In this document: positions 8,508-17,569 of the stretch, piece after piece
Numbering within the stretch: position 1 is the stretch's first letter
Layout of the letters: every line of letters begins with the position of its first letter
NCBI GenBank assembly: GCA_022511295.1
Contig: JAFLRT010000004.1
Span: forward strand, 1 to 58,182
DNA: 58,182 bases
Direction of reading: 5' to 3'
From: Alistipes sp.
GTDB taxonomy: Bacteria > Bacteroidota > Bacteroidia > Bacteroidales > Rikenellaceae
Translations under genes and position numbers: made by a program
The notes under the pieces: generated by a model
What the model was told of the DNA's origin: nothing
Seen by the model: the letters and a program-made list of their open reading frames with translations, nothing else
Databases searched by the model: none

Positions 8508-9230
8508 ATGATATATACGATAGATGAGGCCGCCTCATCCAATGATGTCGCACGCGACCGACGCTATGTCTCGGGCGATATCGTGTGGGTCGAGCATCAG
8601 ACGGCAGGTCGCGGACAGAGAGGTCATTCGTGGTCGGGTGCCGACGGGCTGGATTTGACCTTCTCGATGGTCGTCGAACCTAATTCGCTGCCCGTCGCCC
8701 GTCAGTTCCTGCTGTTGAGAGCGACGGCGTTGGCGCTTGTCGATACATTCGCCGCCTGCAACATCGCGACGCGCATAAAGTGGACCAACGATATTTATGC
8801 AGGAGGGCGTAAGATTACCGGTGTGCTTATCGAAAACGATATATCGAACGGTATGATATCCCGCTCGGTGGTCGGTATAGGTATCAATGTGAACCGTCGT
8901 TCGTTTCCGGCAGAACTGCCGAATCCTACATCTATGCTTTTGGAGAGCGGCCGCGAGTTCGACCGCCGAAGCCTGCTCGAAACATTCGAGTCGGCTATGG
9001 CATCGCGTCTTGAGATGGTGCGGACGGGGGAGTGGGATGAACTTGCTGCACGCTACGACTCGCTGCTCTATCTCAAGGATGAACACGCGACGTTCTCGCT
9101 TCCGGACGGCACCGTTTTCGAGGGTGTTCTGCGCGGCACAGCCGAGGACGGACGGCTCCTTGTAGAGCGGACGGACGGCACGGTCAATGCCTATGCATTC
9201 CGCGAGATAGGGCTTGTGTTAAAAAAATAA
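8508..9230 (+). CDS. birA: Biotin--[acetyl-CoA-carboxylase] ligase
   Basis: A 240-residue biotin protein ligase that activates biotin as biotinyl-AMP and attaches it to carrier lysines of carboxylases. The GRGQRGHSW adenylate loop and KWTNDIYAGGRKITGVLIE are intact, followed by the small SH3-like C-terminal domain. It lacks the N-terminal winged-helix domain of E. coli BirA, so it is a pure ligase without repressor function. The gene is just downstream of dapD on the same strand. Confidence 0.92.
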   Translation: MIYTIDEAASSNDVARDRRYVSGDIVWVEHQTAGRGQRGHSWSGADGLDLTFSMVVEPNSLPVARQFLLLRATALALVDTFAACNIATRIKWTNDIYAGGRKITGVLIENDISNGMISRSVVGIGINVNRRSFPAELPNPTSMLLESGREFDRRSLLETFESAMASRLEMVRTGEWDELAARYDSLLYLKDEHATFSLPDGTVFEGVLRGTAEDGRLLVERTDGTVNAYAFREIGLVLKK

Positions 9231-9262
9231 CATAAAAGTGATACGAATCTCGAATAAAAGAT

Positions 9263-9270
9263 TAACTTTG
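9263..9270 (+). promoter_or_regulatory. -7 box of gcvH
   Basis: TAACTTTG, about 42 bp before the gcvH ATG. No clear TTTG box is seen at the expected distance. Confidence 0.5.
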
Positions 9271-9311
9271 CAACTGAATAGCAAACAAGTACACTATAAA
9301 AGCATTTTCTT

Positions 9312-9689
9312 ATGAATATTCCCGCTTCATTGAAGTATTCCCGCGACCACGAGTGGTGTCGTGTCGAGGGTGAGTATGCCTATGTTGGCATAACCGATTT
9401 TGCCCAGAACGAGTTGGGCGACATTGTTTTCGTCGATGTGCCGACCGAGGGAGAGACTCTTGCCGCAGGAGATGTTTTCGGTTCGATAGAGGCCGTGAAG
9501 ACCGTCAGTGATGCCTTTATGCCTGTCGGCGGAGAGGTTGTAGAGGTTAATGCTTCCATAGATGCCGACCCGTCGCTTGTGAACAAAGACCCATATGGCG
9601 AGGGCTGGATGATAAAGGTGAAAGTCAGCGATACGGCTGATTTCGACGCTCTGCTTACGGCAGAGGAGTATGCCGCTCTGATTGCATAG
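9312..9689 (+). CDS. gcvH: Glycine cleavage system H protein
   Basis: A 125-residue lipoyl carrier that shuttles the aminomethyl group between the P, T and L proteins of glycine cleavage. The lipoylated residue is Lys63 in [10 protein letters not shown], at the usual hairpin turn, and the [12 protein letters not shown] start is canonical. The other gcv genes are not in the window. mdh follows after 47 bp on the same strand and may be cotranscribed. Confidence 0.95.
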   Translation: MNIPASLKYSRDHEWCRVEGEYAYVGITDFAQNELGDIVFVDVPTEGETLAAGDVFGSIEAVKTVSDAFMPVGGEVVEVNASIDADPSLVNKDPYGEGWMIKVKVSDTADFDALLTAEEYAALIA

Positions 9690-9736
9690 GCGAAAGTCGA
9701 AACAAAAAAGAGAAGTTGAAGTAAAAACTATAAAAA

Positions 9737-10678
9737 ATGTCTAAAGTTACAGTTGTAGGTGCGGGAGCGGTAGGTGCTACCTGCGCCAATGTATTGGCAC
9801 TCCGCGAGGTTGCGAGCGAAGTAGTGTTGCTCGATATCAAGGAGGGGCTTTCAGAGGGTAAGATGCTCGATATGTTCCAGGCATCGGCCACGATGGATTT
9901 CAAAACCAAGTTGGTAGGTGTTACCAACGATTACAGCAAGACGGCAGGTTCGGATGTCGTTGTCGTTACCTCGGGTATACCCCGCAAGCCGGGTATGACG
10001 CGCGAGGAACTTATCGGCACCAACGCAAAGATTGTCAAGAGCGTTGTCGAGAACGTGATACGTTACTCGCCCCGCGCTATTGTGGTGATTGTGTCGAACC
10101 CGATGGATACGATGACCTATCTTACATTCAAGGCTACGGGTCTTCCCAAGAACCGCGTGATAGGTATGGGCGGTGCGCTCGATTCGTCGCGTTTCCGCTG
10201 CTATCTGTCGAAGGCTACGGGTGCTAATATCCACGATATCGACGGTATGGTTATCGGCGGTCATGGCGATACGACTATGATTCCTTTGGTGTCGAAGGCT
10301 ACGGTTAAGGGTGTTCCCGTGTCGCAGATGCTTTCGAAGAAGAAACTCGCGCAGGTTGCAGCCGACACGATGGTAGGCGGTGCAACGCTGACGGGTCTGC
10401 TCGGTACCTCGGCGTGGTATGCTCCGGGTGCTGCTGCATCGTCGGTTGTCGAGTCTATTCTCAAAGACCAGAAGCGTATCATCCCTTGCAGTTGCTATCT
10501 GGAGGGTGAGTATGGTCAGGAGGATATCTTTATCGGAGTTCCTGCCGTTATCGGTCGCAAGGGCGTCGAGAAGATTGTCAATGTTGAACTTACGAAGGAT
10601 GAGCAGGAGAAGTTCGCCGCTTCGGCTGACGCTGTACGCAAGGTGAATAACGTGCTGCACGAGATAGGTGCTATCTAA
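9737..10678 (+). CDS. mdh: Malate dehydrogenase
   Basis: A 313-residue NAD-dependent dehydrogenase interconverting malate and oxaloacetate. The Rossmann motif GAGAVG is near residue 10, the catalytic His is in GGHGDTTMIPL, and substrate-binding arginines lie in SGIPRKPGMTREEL. The length and MSKVTVVGAGAVG start fit the LDH-like MDH type common in Bacteroidota. Codon usage is strongly adapted, as expected of a highly expressed gene. A strong terminator follows. Confidence 0.95.
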   Translation: MSKVTVVGAGAVGATCANVLALREVASEVVLLDIKEGLSEGKMLDMFQASATMDFKTKLVGVTNDYSKTAGSDVVVVTSGIPRKPGMTREELIGTNAKIVKSVVENVIRYSPRAIVVIVSNPMDTMTYLTFKATGLPKNRVIGMGGALDSSRFRCYLSKATGANIHDIDGMVIGGHGDTTMIPLVSKATVKGVPVSQMLSKKKLAQVAADTMVGGATLTGLLGTSAWYAPGAAASSVVESILKDQKRIIPCSCYLEGEYGQEDIFIGVPAVIGRKGVEKIVNVELTKDEQEKFAASADAVRKVNNVLHEIGAI

Positions 10679-10696
10679 CCGTCGTGTGCGCAATGC

Positions 10697-10732
10697 AAAG
10701 CGGGACAACCATTCGGTTGTCCCGCTTTTTTT
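10697..10732 (+). terminator. Terminator of mdh
   Basis: A 14-bp stem (10697-10710 with 10715-10728), ATTC loop, followed by a T-run. It lies 18 bp after the mdh stop codon, and greA converges from the other side. Confidence 0.92.
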
Positions 10733-10758
10733 AGCGATAAACACGCCTTCCGGGAGTG

Positions 10759-11235
10759 TTATATCGAAATATCCTTTATCTCAAACTTCAGCACGCCGGC
10801 CGGAACGGTAACCTCGACAACATCGCCGGTCTTCTTGCCTAAAAGGGCCTTGGCTATGGGAGTTCCTATGGCAAGTTTGCCTTCGCGCAGATTGGCCTCG
10901 TTCTCCGATACGATAGTGTATACCACTTCGCGGCCGTTGTTGTGATTGAGAAGCGTTACCTTGCTCAGAATCTGCACCTTGCTCTTGTCAATCTTCGATT
11001 CGTCGATTATTCTCGCATTCGAGAGAGTATCTTCGAGTTTGGCAATCTTCATTTCGAGCAGACCCTGCGCTTCGCGTGCAGCGTCGTACTCTGCATTCTC
11101 CGAGAGGTCGCCCTTGTCGCGAGCCTCGGCTATTGCAGCCGATATAGCGGGTCTTTCGACCGAGCGCATATGGTCGAGTTCATCTTTGAGTTTCTTGTAT
11201 CCCTCTGCTGTCAGATAGATAATCTCCTTTGCCAT
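10759..11235 (-). CDS. greA: Transcription elongation factor GreA
   Basis: A 158-residue protein that rescues backtracked RNA polymerase. The N-terminal coiled coil carries the acidic tip motif DLSENAEYDAAREAQ, and the C-terminal FKBP-like domain holds the family ending ISPIAKALLGKKTGDVVEV in the form IAKALLGKKTGDVVEV. MAKEIIYLTAEGYKK at 11235 is the canonical start. An upstream in-frame ATG at 11253 is less likely. The -7 box TATCTTTG is at 11314-11321. Confidence 0.94.
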   Translation of the reverse strand: MAKEIIYLTAEGYKKLKDELDHMRSVERPAISAAIAEARDKGDLSENAEYDAAREAQGLLEMKIAKLEDTLSNARIIDESKIDKSKVQILSKVTLLNHNNGREVVYTIVSENEANLREGKLAIGTPIAKALLGKKTGDVVEVTVPAGVLKFEIKDISI

Positions 11236-11313
11236 AATCTTCGTATATACCAAAAAAATTTAAGAATCCCGATTTCGCAGCGGATATCGGAATTCGAACA
11301 TGTTATCGTTACG

Positions 11314-11321
11314 CAAAGATA
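11314..11321 (-). promoter_or_regulatory. -7 box of greA
   Basis: TATCTTTG on the minus strand, about 80 bp upstream of the greA start. A TTG about 17 bp further upstream may be the -33 element. Confidence 0.5.
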
Positions 11322-11471
11322 ACAAATTTTTCTTAATTGCAAGTCTTTGCGTGTAAAATTGTTCAGTCAATTTTCCTGCCGGCGTCATATTCGGAAAAGG
11401 CGCGGTTATGCTTCGGGCGGGTGGCACGGATGTTGCGCTCCCTTTGTCCGAATTGTAAATGCCGATAGGTT

Positions 11472-12089
11472 ATGAAGCGCTCGTTTTGTCTTGTGTTACT
11501 CCTTCTCTGTTTCGTCTCAGCGGCGTGTGCGCAGCCTTTGCGTGTGGGGTTTCGTGCCGGAGCCACGCTCACGGATTATGCCGTGCGCGACACCAAGTTC
11601 TCTGCGGCGACACTCAGCAGCGGCCACGCCCGTGCGGGCTTCGAGACGGCGCTCGTGGCACGAGTGGCTATCGTCGGCAAAATGCATTTGCAGGGGGAGT
11701 TCGAATATAACCGCACGGGATATGAGTTCTCGCTCAGGTCGCAGAGCGGTGCGCGGCAAAATGTTATGATATATGCCAACCGTATTGAGATTCCGGTTTT
11801 TCTGGGTTTTAACGCCGGACCGATACATCTGCTGTTCGGCCCCGCATTCCGTATCTCTCACAGCGAGAGAAGCACCTCTCCGCAGTTGCTGAAGGTCGGA
11901 TTCAATAACTCCGATATAGCGCTTACCGGAGGTCTGGGATTGGGTCTGCACCATTTCTTTTTGGAGGCTCGCGTTACGGGATACCCCCGCTCGTCAGTCC
12001 ATAATACGATGACTGTTTCGGGCGAGCGCCGCGATATAGCCGTTACGCGCCAGTTGCGCTGGAGTCTCTCGGCAGGGTTTTTATTTTAG
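11472..12089 (+). CDS. Small outer-membrane beta-barrel protein, PorT-like
   Basis: A 205-residue exported protein. A signal peptide (MKRSFCLVLLLLCFVSAACA) ends at a likely AQ cleavage site, followed by alternating strands: GFRAGATLTDY, LQGEFEYNRTGYEF, RIEIPVFLGF, HLLFGPAFRIS, GLGLGLHHFFLEARVTG and a C-terminal aromatic LSAGFLF. This is the pattern of the eight-stranded outer-membrane barrel family (PorT/OmpW-like) in Bacteroidota. Function is unknown. It stands alone, with about 236 bp before it and a DUF4837 gene converging downstream. Confidence 0.7.
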   Translation: MKRSFCLVLLLLCFVSAACAQPLRVGFRAGATLTDYAVRDTKFSAATLSSGHARAGFETALVARVAIVGKMHLQGEFEYNRTGYEFSLRSQSGARQNVMIYANRIEIPVFLGFNAGPIHLLFGPAFRISHSERSTSPQLLKVGFNNSDIALTGGLGLGLHHFFLEARVTGYPRSSVHNTMTVSGERRDIAVTRQLRWSLSAGFLF

Positions 12090-12153
12090 ATTTTTTATAA
12101 TCCTATATCTATATAGATGAGAATCGCATTGTCTATACAGATAAAAACCGCCC

Positions 12154-13155
12154 CTATTTGCTCTCCGGTACGTTTATAAGATATACTAAATGCTCTGCTT
12201 CGCGTATGTAGTTGCGTTTCTTCTGTCCTACGGCCATAACGTAGCAGTCGAGGACTATAACTCTCTTGTTGTCGGTATCGACTGTCGTAAAACTTACAAA
12301 CGGTCCGCCCATAAAGTCATTGGCTGTATCCCACAGACCGCGTGTCTCGACCCACAGACGTCCGTTTATGCGCAGATGCCTTGTCAAAGGCTCATAATAG
12401 GGGGACGTAGTCATATATGAACCCTCCGACGGCCCGGGAATAAGGGCGGCGAAGCGGTTGCGTGCATCTATTATGCTCTCGGGCGATGGCGGCTCGGCTC
12501 CAAGATAGGGATAGGAGTAGATAAAGAATCCGATGCTGGCTTTGGGTAGTTCGTATGATGCCCACAGAAAGTCTTCGTGTTCGCTTCTGAGTTGATATCC
12601 CTTGGGAACGAGCATATCCACGCCGAACCTGTTCTTTATCTTCGACTGAATACCCGCTTCGTTGTATTTTCTTGCATAACTTATGTCTCGGTCGCGCTCC
12701 GATTTCTCAAGCAGGCCGAGAAGTTTCTCTCTGTTGCTGTCGAGGTAGTTTGCAAGGGCGGTCTGGCTCGGTGCCTGAACGGTTATCACCGTCTGCGGAT
12801 GTGCCGACACGTCGTATTCAACAACCATCGCCTCTTTTTTCGACGGTGCTGCCGACAACTTTAATATGTTGCGGTGGCGTGCTATGACGTTTCGCAATCC
12901 GCCCGGAAGTATATGTACTATGTCGAACACAGGCTCCGTCTGGTGTATCGCAGGCACGGGGTCGGTCAGCATTGTGCGTATAGTGTCGCCGGCAGGACTG
13001 CTCCATGTGTCGTTGTCGCAGACGATATATACCTCGTATGGGGTACCCTGAATGGTTATACCATGTTCCTCGTTAAAATCCTTGCAGCTTGTGATACAGG
13101 CTCCGACGAGCAGCGCGAATGCCGATACCGTAAATTTTAAGATTTTATTTTTCAT
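12154..13155 (-). CDS. DUF4837 family lipoprotein
   Basis: A 333-residue lipoprotein. The signal peptide ends in the lipobox region GACITSC, with Cys24 as the lipidated residue. The mature part (YEVYIVCDNDTWSSPAGDTIR early, then HILPGGLRN and the C-terminal half with GGPFVSFT) fits the Bacteroidota family I know as DUF4837, of unknown function. It is a single-gene unit converging on the barrel gene and divergent from the deacetylase. Confidence 0.75.
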   Translation of the reverse strand: MKNKILKFTVSAFALLVGACITSCKDFNEEHGITIQGTPYEVYIVCDNDTWSSPAGDTIRTMLTDPVPAIHQTEPVFDIVHILPGGLRNVIARHRNILKLSAAPSKKEAMVVEYDVSAHPQTVITVQAPSQTALANYLDSNREKLLGLLEKSERDRDISYARKYNEAGIQSKIKNRFGVDMLVPKGYQLRSEHEDFLWASYELPKASIGFFIYSYPYLGAEPPSPESIIDARNRFAALIPGPSEGSYMTTSPYYEPLTRHLRINGRLWVETRGLWDTANDFMGGPFVSFTTVDTDNKRVIVLDCYVMAVGQKKRNYIREAEHLVYLINVPESK

Positions 13156-13173
13156 AAAATGACTGTTTCTTTC

Positions 13174-13202
13174 TTGAAATGTAAATATATGTTATAATTT
13201 TG
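13174..13202 (+). promoter_or_regulatory. Promoter of the polysaccharide deacetylase
   Basis: TTG (13174-13176), an 18-bp spacer and TAATTTTG (13195-13202), about 72 bp before the start codon. Confidence 0.45.
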
Positions 13203-13273
13203 CCACAGGCAGTAAATCAGCGCTTAAAGATACAAAAAAAGTATAAAAGTACCTAAACAAAGCATATATTGAT

Positions 13274-13885
13274 ATGAAATTGGGATTGCTGAGAAAGGCG
13301 ATGAGCAGAATATATCCGGAGATGATATGGGAAATGCCTGACAAGGAGGCTGTCTATCTCACCTTTGACGACGGCCCTACGCCCGGCATCACGGAGTGGA
13401 TTCTGGCCACGCTGGCCAAGTACGACGCCAAGGCGACCTTCTTCGTTCTGGGCAAGAATGCCGAACACTATCCCGACCTCTACCACAAGATAGTCGCTGC
13501 GGGACATCGTATAGGCAACCACACATATTCGCATCAGAAGGGGTGGGGCCTGACCGTCGAGCAGTATGTGCAGGACGTGGATTTGGCGAACGATTTACTC
13601 CACACCGATATCTTCCGTCCGCCATATGCCCGTGTTACGCCGACGCAGATACGCACTGTGGCACAACGTTTTAAGATAATAATGTGGACAGTCATCTCGC
13701 GCGACTACGCCTACTCCGTCTCGCCGCGACAATGCCTGCGCAATGTGATAAGAAACATTGAACCCGGGTCGATAGTGGTCTTTCACGACAGCGAGAAGTC
13801 GTTCCGCAATATGAGTTATGCCCTGCCGCGCGTGCTGGAGTATCTCAAGGAGCGGGGACTTAAATGCAAGGCGGTGGAATTGTAA
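13274..13885 (+). CDS. Polysaccharide deacetylase (NodB fold)
   Basis: A 203-residue carbohydrate esterase family 4 protein, removing N-acetyl (or O-acetyl) groups from a glycan such as peptidoglycan. Motif 1 is TFDDGPTPG with the catalytic base and a metal Asp. Motif 2 is HRIGNHTYSH with the two metal histidines. Motif 3 is RPPYAR. IVVFHDS near the end supplies the catalytic His. There is no clear signal peptide, only a basic N-terminus, so location is uncertain. ubiX begins about 57 bp downstream. Confidence 0.9.
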   Translation: MKLGLLRKAMSRIYPEMIWEMPDKEAVYLTFDDGPTPGITEWILATLAKYDAKATFFVLGKNAEHYPDLYHKIVAAGHRIGNHTYSHQKGWGLTVEQYVQDVDLANDLLHTDIFRPPYARVTPTQIRTVAQRFKIIMWTVISRDYAYSVSPRQCLRNVIRNIEPGSIVVFHDSEKSFRNMSYALPRVLEYLKERGLKCKAVEL

Positions 13886-13942
13886 CGCCTTTTCGGAGTT
13901 GGACGGTGCCTTTTTGTGTTGTTGTTAAAATATAAGTGTGCA

Positions 13943-14497
13943 ATGAAGATAGTTGTGGGAATAACCGGAGCGAGCGGTGCAATATATGCCCGTCTTGTGT
14001 TGGAATGTCTTTTGGCGTGTCCCGATGTGGAGTATATATATCTTGTCTACAGCGATACGGCGCGTGAAGTAGTCGCTTTCGAGGGTGAGACCATGCCCGA
14101 GGATGCGCGTATCGGGGTGCTGGACAATGCAGACCTCTTTGCGCCCATTGCCAGCGGCTCGTCGCGCTGCGATGCCATGATTGTCGTGCCGTGTTCGGTC
14201 GGGACGCTCGGGCGTATAGCCTGCGGCACGGCGCAGACGCTTATGGAGCGTGCGGCGGATGTTATGCTCAAGGAGCGCCGGCGTCTGGTTCTTGTTGTCA
14301 GGGAGAGTCCCTACTCGCTTCTGCATCTGCGTAATATGGTTGCCGTTACCGAGGCCGGAGGTATCATCGTTCCGGCGTCGCCGTCGTTCTACTCTCGTCC
14401 GTCGGATATCGAAGAACTGTGTATGAGCGTTGCGGAGCGTGCGCTCACGCTTGCAGGTGCAGGCGTGGAGCATTTCGAGTGGAACGGTCGCGAGTGA
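13943..14497 (+). CDS. ubiX: Flavin prenyltransferase UbiX
   Basis: A 184-residue flavoprotein that joins a dimethylallyl group to FMN to make the cofactor of UbiD-type decarboxylases. The FMN loop GITGASGAIYARLVLE is at the N-terminus. PCSVGTLGRIACG and LVVRESPYSLLHLRNM are the canonical active-site segments. The frame opens at 13916, but ATG 13943 gives the usual MKIVVGITGASG start. No ubiD partner is in the window. Confidence 0.93.
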   Translation: MKIVVGITGASGAIYARLVLECLLACPDVEYIYLVYSDTAREVVAFEGETMPEDARIGVLDNADLFAPIASGSSRCDAMIVVPCSVGTLGRIACGTAQTLMERAADVMLKERRRLVLVVRESPYSLLHLRNMVAVTEAGGIIVPASPSFYSRPSDIEELCMSVAERALTLAGAGVEHFEWNGRE

Positions 14498-14522
14498 GAT
14501 ATGCATATTTCCAAAAAATTAC

Positions 14523-14530
14523 TATCTTTG
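14523..14530 (+). promoter_or_regulatory. -7 box of efp
   Basis: TATCTTTG, a full match to the -7 consensus, about 93 bp before the efp start, giving an AT-rich leader of roughly 85 nt. Confidence 0.55.
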
Positions 14531-14623
14531 TGGCGCGAACGCACTTTTTTAAGAGCCGTAAGGTGATGATTTTTTAATGCGATAAAGTAACTATAAAAAA
14601 CACTAAATAAAATATAAATTATT

Positions 14624-15196
14624 ATGACAATTACAGCCGCTGATATCAAAATCGGTATGTGCATCGAGATGGACGGCAAGACCTTCCTTGTAGTCGATTT
14701 CCAGCACTGCAAACCCGGCAAAGGCCCTGCCTTCGTCCGTTCAAAACTCAAGAATCTCGAGAACGGCCGCGTTATCGAAAACACCTTCTCGTCCGTAGGA
14801 CAGAAGATAGAGCAGGTGCGTGTCGAGCGTCGTCCCTACCAGTTCACCTATGAGGATGATTTGGGCGCACACTTCATGCACTGCGAGACCTTCGAGGAGA
14901 TTAACATCGAAAAGAGCCTTATCAACAACTACGACCTTATGACTGACGGTCAGGTTGTGGAGGTTATGTTCCACACCGAGAAGGAGACCGTTCTCTCGGC
15001 CGAACTCCCGCCGATTGTAGATATGGAGGTTGTATATACCGAGCCGGGCATCAAGGGCGATACGGCTTCGACCAACTCGCTCAAGCCTGCGACGGTGAAT
15101 ACGGGTGCGACCATCAAAGTACCTCTCTTCATCAACACCGGCGACAAGATTCGCGTCGATACACGTACTCGCGAGTACTACGAGCGCATAAAATAG
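14624..15196 (+). CDS. efp: Elongation factor P
   Basis: A 190-residue tRNA-shaped factor that relieves ribosome stalling at polyproline. The three beta domains are present. The tip loop of domain I reads HCKPGKGPAF, with Lys33 at the position modified in other bacteria. C-terminal RVDTRTREYYERIK is the usual ending. No lysyl or rhamnosyl modification gene is nearby. A stem-loop terminator lies about 155 bp downstream. Confidence 0.95.
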   Translation: MTITAADIKIGMCIEMDGKTFLVVDFQHCKPGKGPAFVRSKLKNLENGRVIENTFSSVGQKIEQVRVERRPYQFTYEDDLGAHFMHCETFEEINIEKSLINNYDLMTDGQVVEVMFHTEKETVLSAELPPIVDMEVVYTEPGIKGDTASTNSLKPATVNTGATIKVPLFINTGDKIRVDTRTREYYERIK

Positions 15197-15350
15197 GGAC
15201 TGGTTCGGCACTTTATAGCACGTCATCTGTTGCGTTATCATCGTCGTCGGCTGCGGGCATTTACGTCAGTAAACACCCTTGCCTCATCCTTGATGCCTAA
15301 CATCTGACGCACTCTGAAGCGCCTTCGGTCTGTTGAAAATATGCTAATTA
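15197..15350. other. Non-coding gap, nothing identified
   Basis: About 155 bp between the efp stop codon and its likely terminator. No plausible ORF, promoter or RNA fold was recognised. Confidence 0.4.
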
Positions 15351-15381
15351 ACGTCTTCGGTTTATAACCGGAGGCGTTTTT
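15351..15381 (+). terminator. Terminator downstream of efp
   Basis: A 12-bp stem with two G-T pairs (15351-15362 with 15366-15377), TAT loop, then a run of five T. Confidence 0.75.
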
Positions 15382-15420
15382 GTTTGATGATGCTTTCGCC
15401 TTCTGCGTCTTTTCTCTTTG

Positions 15421-15459
15421 CGCCGCCCTCCGGGGCGCGGCGGCACCTCTGCAAGGTGC
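15421..15459. repeat. GC-rich hairpin repeat, copy 1
   Basis: CGCCGCCC and GGGCGCGGCG form a GC-rich hairpin, followed at once by a second hairpin GCACCT/AGGTGC (15443-15448 with 15454-15459). The block resembles, in inverted orientation, the GC-rich block near 22362-22412. It could act as a terminator for the TonB receptor gene, whose 3' end is 26 bp away. Confidence 0.4.
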
Positions 15460-15484
15460 GTTTTATCTCTATGCACAGCCAATT

Positions 15485-17569
15485 TTACTTACGTCGCGGC
15501 AGGTCCCAGTGAGGTTTTATGCCGATAAAGAACTCGAAGTTGATACCGGGCATAGGGTGCGACAGCACTGACAGATAATCCTCATTAAACAGGTTGTTGA
15601 TTGTCCCCTTGAGCGACAACTCCGCCCGCCGCAGAACAAAACACTTCTCCAAAGAGAGGTTGTTCATATAGTATGGCGGCAGTTTGCCTGTGAGTGAGGT
15701 CTCATTGCTTGACATGGTAAAACGCTCGCTGTAATAGCACCATTTGTAAAGCAATGACCAGCGGCGCCATGACAGACATCCCGATACTGCTGCCGAACAA
15801 CGCGGTATGTATGGTAGTTGCTTGCCGACGGAGTTGTCTGCCGGCGATAGTTTCTCGCCGCAGTTGACCGATGGCGTCCAGGAGAATGTGCCGTCGAGGT
15901 TGAGACTCCACTCCGAAGCGAACTGAACGTGCAGCGATGCTTGCAGTTCCGTGCCGTAGGCGTGTACGCTCTTGAGGTTGCGCGGCGAGAAGAAACCCTT
16001 GGCTGTCGGCAACCATATAATCCAGTCATCGACCCGCGACTCGAACCAGGTGGCGGAACCTGACAGCGAGAAGATACCCTCGCGCGAGGTGGCGAATGAT
16101 ATGCCGCCGTCGTAACTCCATCCCTTCTCATACCGCAGGTCGGGATTGCCTCCGGGCAGGAAATAGAGGTCGTTGAGGGTCGGAAAGCGGAAGTTGCGCG
16201 AGGCCGAGGCTCGCAGCGTGATATTGCCTCTCTCCGATACCACGCCGTCGATGAAGAGAGCCGGTATTGGAGGCGCCCACGCCGTGCCGTACATCTCGCC
16301 GCGTACAACGGCTCCTATGCCGAAACGCTCCACAGGGCGCCATTTGACTGACAGCGCACCCGACAACTCGGCGCGTCCCTTGTTGTAGCCCACTATGGCG
16401 CGGTTGCCCTGCTGCTTGATTATATGTTTGTCGCGGCTGCGTACAAGATGCTGATATGCCGCTATATCGGCCGTGAAAAACCACTTGTCGCAAACAGCAT
16501 ATTCGCCGTGTGCCTCGGCATAGAAGGTATCCGTATAACTTCGTGAGCGTGTCATGACTGCCATAATGCCGTTTCCTATGTCGCGGCTGTAATCATATGC
16601 CAACCATGTATGCGCATAGCCCGCTTTCAGCGACAGTTTCCACTCCGAGCGCAGATGCTCCCACGAGAGTATGCCTCGCAGCGTCTCCTCTCTCTGACGG
16701 TTGTCGAAAGCTGTTGCATCGGCATAGTCCGTCGTCTGCAACGGCAGTTCGCGGTTCGAGTTGATATACCACGCATTAAGACCTATACGGTCGCCGAGTC
16801 CCGTGTTGTAGTACACCTCCTGCAGCAGGTGCAGGTCGCGGAACGAGCCGCTGAGGTTGCGCTCTATGGGGTAGTAACTGCCGACGATATTCATATTCTC
16901 GTCGTAGATATTCTCTTTTTTGTCGTGGTTGCGGTATTTGTAATCGTTGCGCGAAGAGGAGTATACGGCGCGTGTCGAGACCTGCCACCGGTCGTCGGCA
17001 TAGTTCAGACGCAGAAAGTCATCGAAGGTGAGATACGAACCGACACCCTGTACGAACTGAAGCGTAAGACCCTGCTCGCTGACAGGTTTCGTCGCGAGTT
17101 TGACGGCACCGCCGAGACCGCCACCGGTATCGCTGACCGACGAGGTGCCGTGCAGCAACCGTGCATCGTCGATGAAGTAGGCCGGTATCATCGAGAAATC
17201 GGTCATGCCGAGCATGGGATTGTTTATGCGCATACCGTTCCACGTTACCTGCGTGTGCGATGGCGATGTCCCTCTGAAAGAGACCGTCGAGAGTGTTGCC
17301 CGTCCGCAGTTTTTGACAAAGAGCGACGAGTTGAACGACAGGATGTCGGCCATCGAGAGGGCGATATTGTCCCTGAGTGCGACAGAGTCCATTATGGTCT
17401 GCGTTATGCCGGTATCTTTTACCGAACGGTACCCCGTAACGGTTACGGCAGGGATATCCAGCACTCGCTCCTCCTCGCTCACCTCGGGTGTCTGTGCCGC
17501 TGCGATGAGTATATCCGTAACGGAGCATAGCACCGACATAATGACTGCTATGACTGTGTGCCGCCTCAT
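15485..17569 (-). CDS. TonB-dependent outer-membrane receptor, BtuB-like
   Basis: A 694-residue receptor. It has a signal peptide, a TonB-box region near VLDIPAVTVTGYRS, a plug domain (SMADILSFNSSLFVK, RGTSPSHTQVTWNG, GGGLGGAVKL) and a 22-strand barrel ending in an aromatic strand. It has no CarboxypepD-like extension of the SusC type, so it belongs to the BtuB/FepA class. It starts inside the stop of the upstream beta-propeller lipoprotein (4-bp overlap), a pairing known from BtuG-BtuB corrinoid uptake in Bacteroides. Corrinoid is therefore the favoured but unproven substrate. No cobalamin riboswitch fits in the space upstream. Confidence 0.8.
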   Translation of the reverse strand: MRRHTVIAVIMSVLCSVTDILIAAAQTPEVSEEERVLDIPAVTVTGYRSVKDTGITQTIMDSVALRDNIALSMADILSFNSSLFVKNCGRATLSTVSFRGTSPSHTQVTWNGMRINNPMLGMTDFSMIPAYFIDDARLLHGTSSVSDTGGGLGGAVKLATKPVSEQGLTLQFVQGVGSYLTFDDFLRLNYADDRWQVSTRAVYSSSRNDYKYRNHDKKENIYDENMNIVGSYYPIERNLSGSFRDLHLLQEVYYNTGLGDRIGLNAWYINSNRELPLQTTDYADATAFDNRQREETLRGILSWEHLRSEWKLSLKAGYAHTWLAYDYSRDIGNGIMAVMTRSRSYTDTFYAEAHGEYAVCDKWFFTADIAAYQHLVRSRDKHIIKQQGNRAIVGYNKGRAELSGALSVKWRPVERFGIGAVVRGEMYGTAWAPPIPALFIDGVVSERGNITLRASASRNFRFPTLNDLYFLPGGNPDLRYEKGWSYDGGISFATSREGIFSLSGSATWFESRVDDWIIWLPTAKGFFSPRNLKSVHAYGTELQASLHVQFASEWSLNLDGTFSWTPSVNCGEKLSPADNSVGKQLPYIPRCSAAVSGCLSWRRWSLLYKWCYYSERFTMSSNETSLTGKLPPYYMNNLSLEKCFVLRRAELSLKGTINNLFNEDYLSVLSHPMPGINFEFFIGIKPHWDLPRRK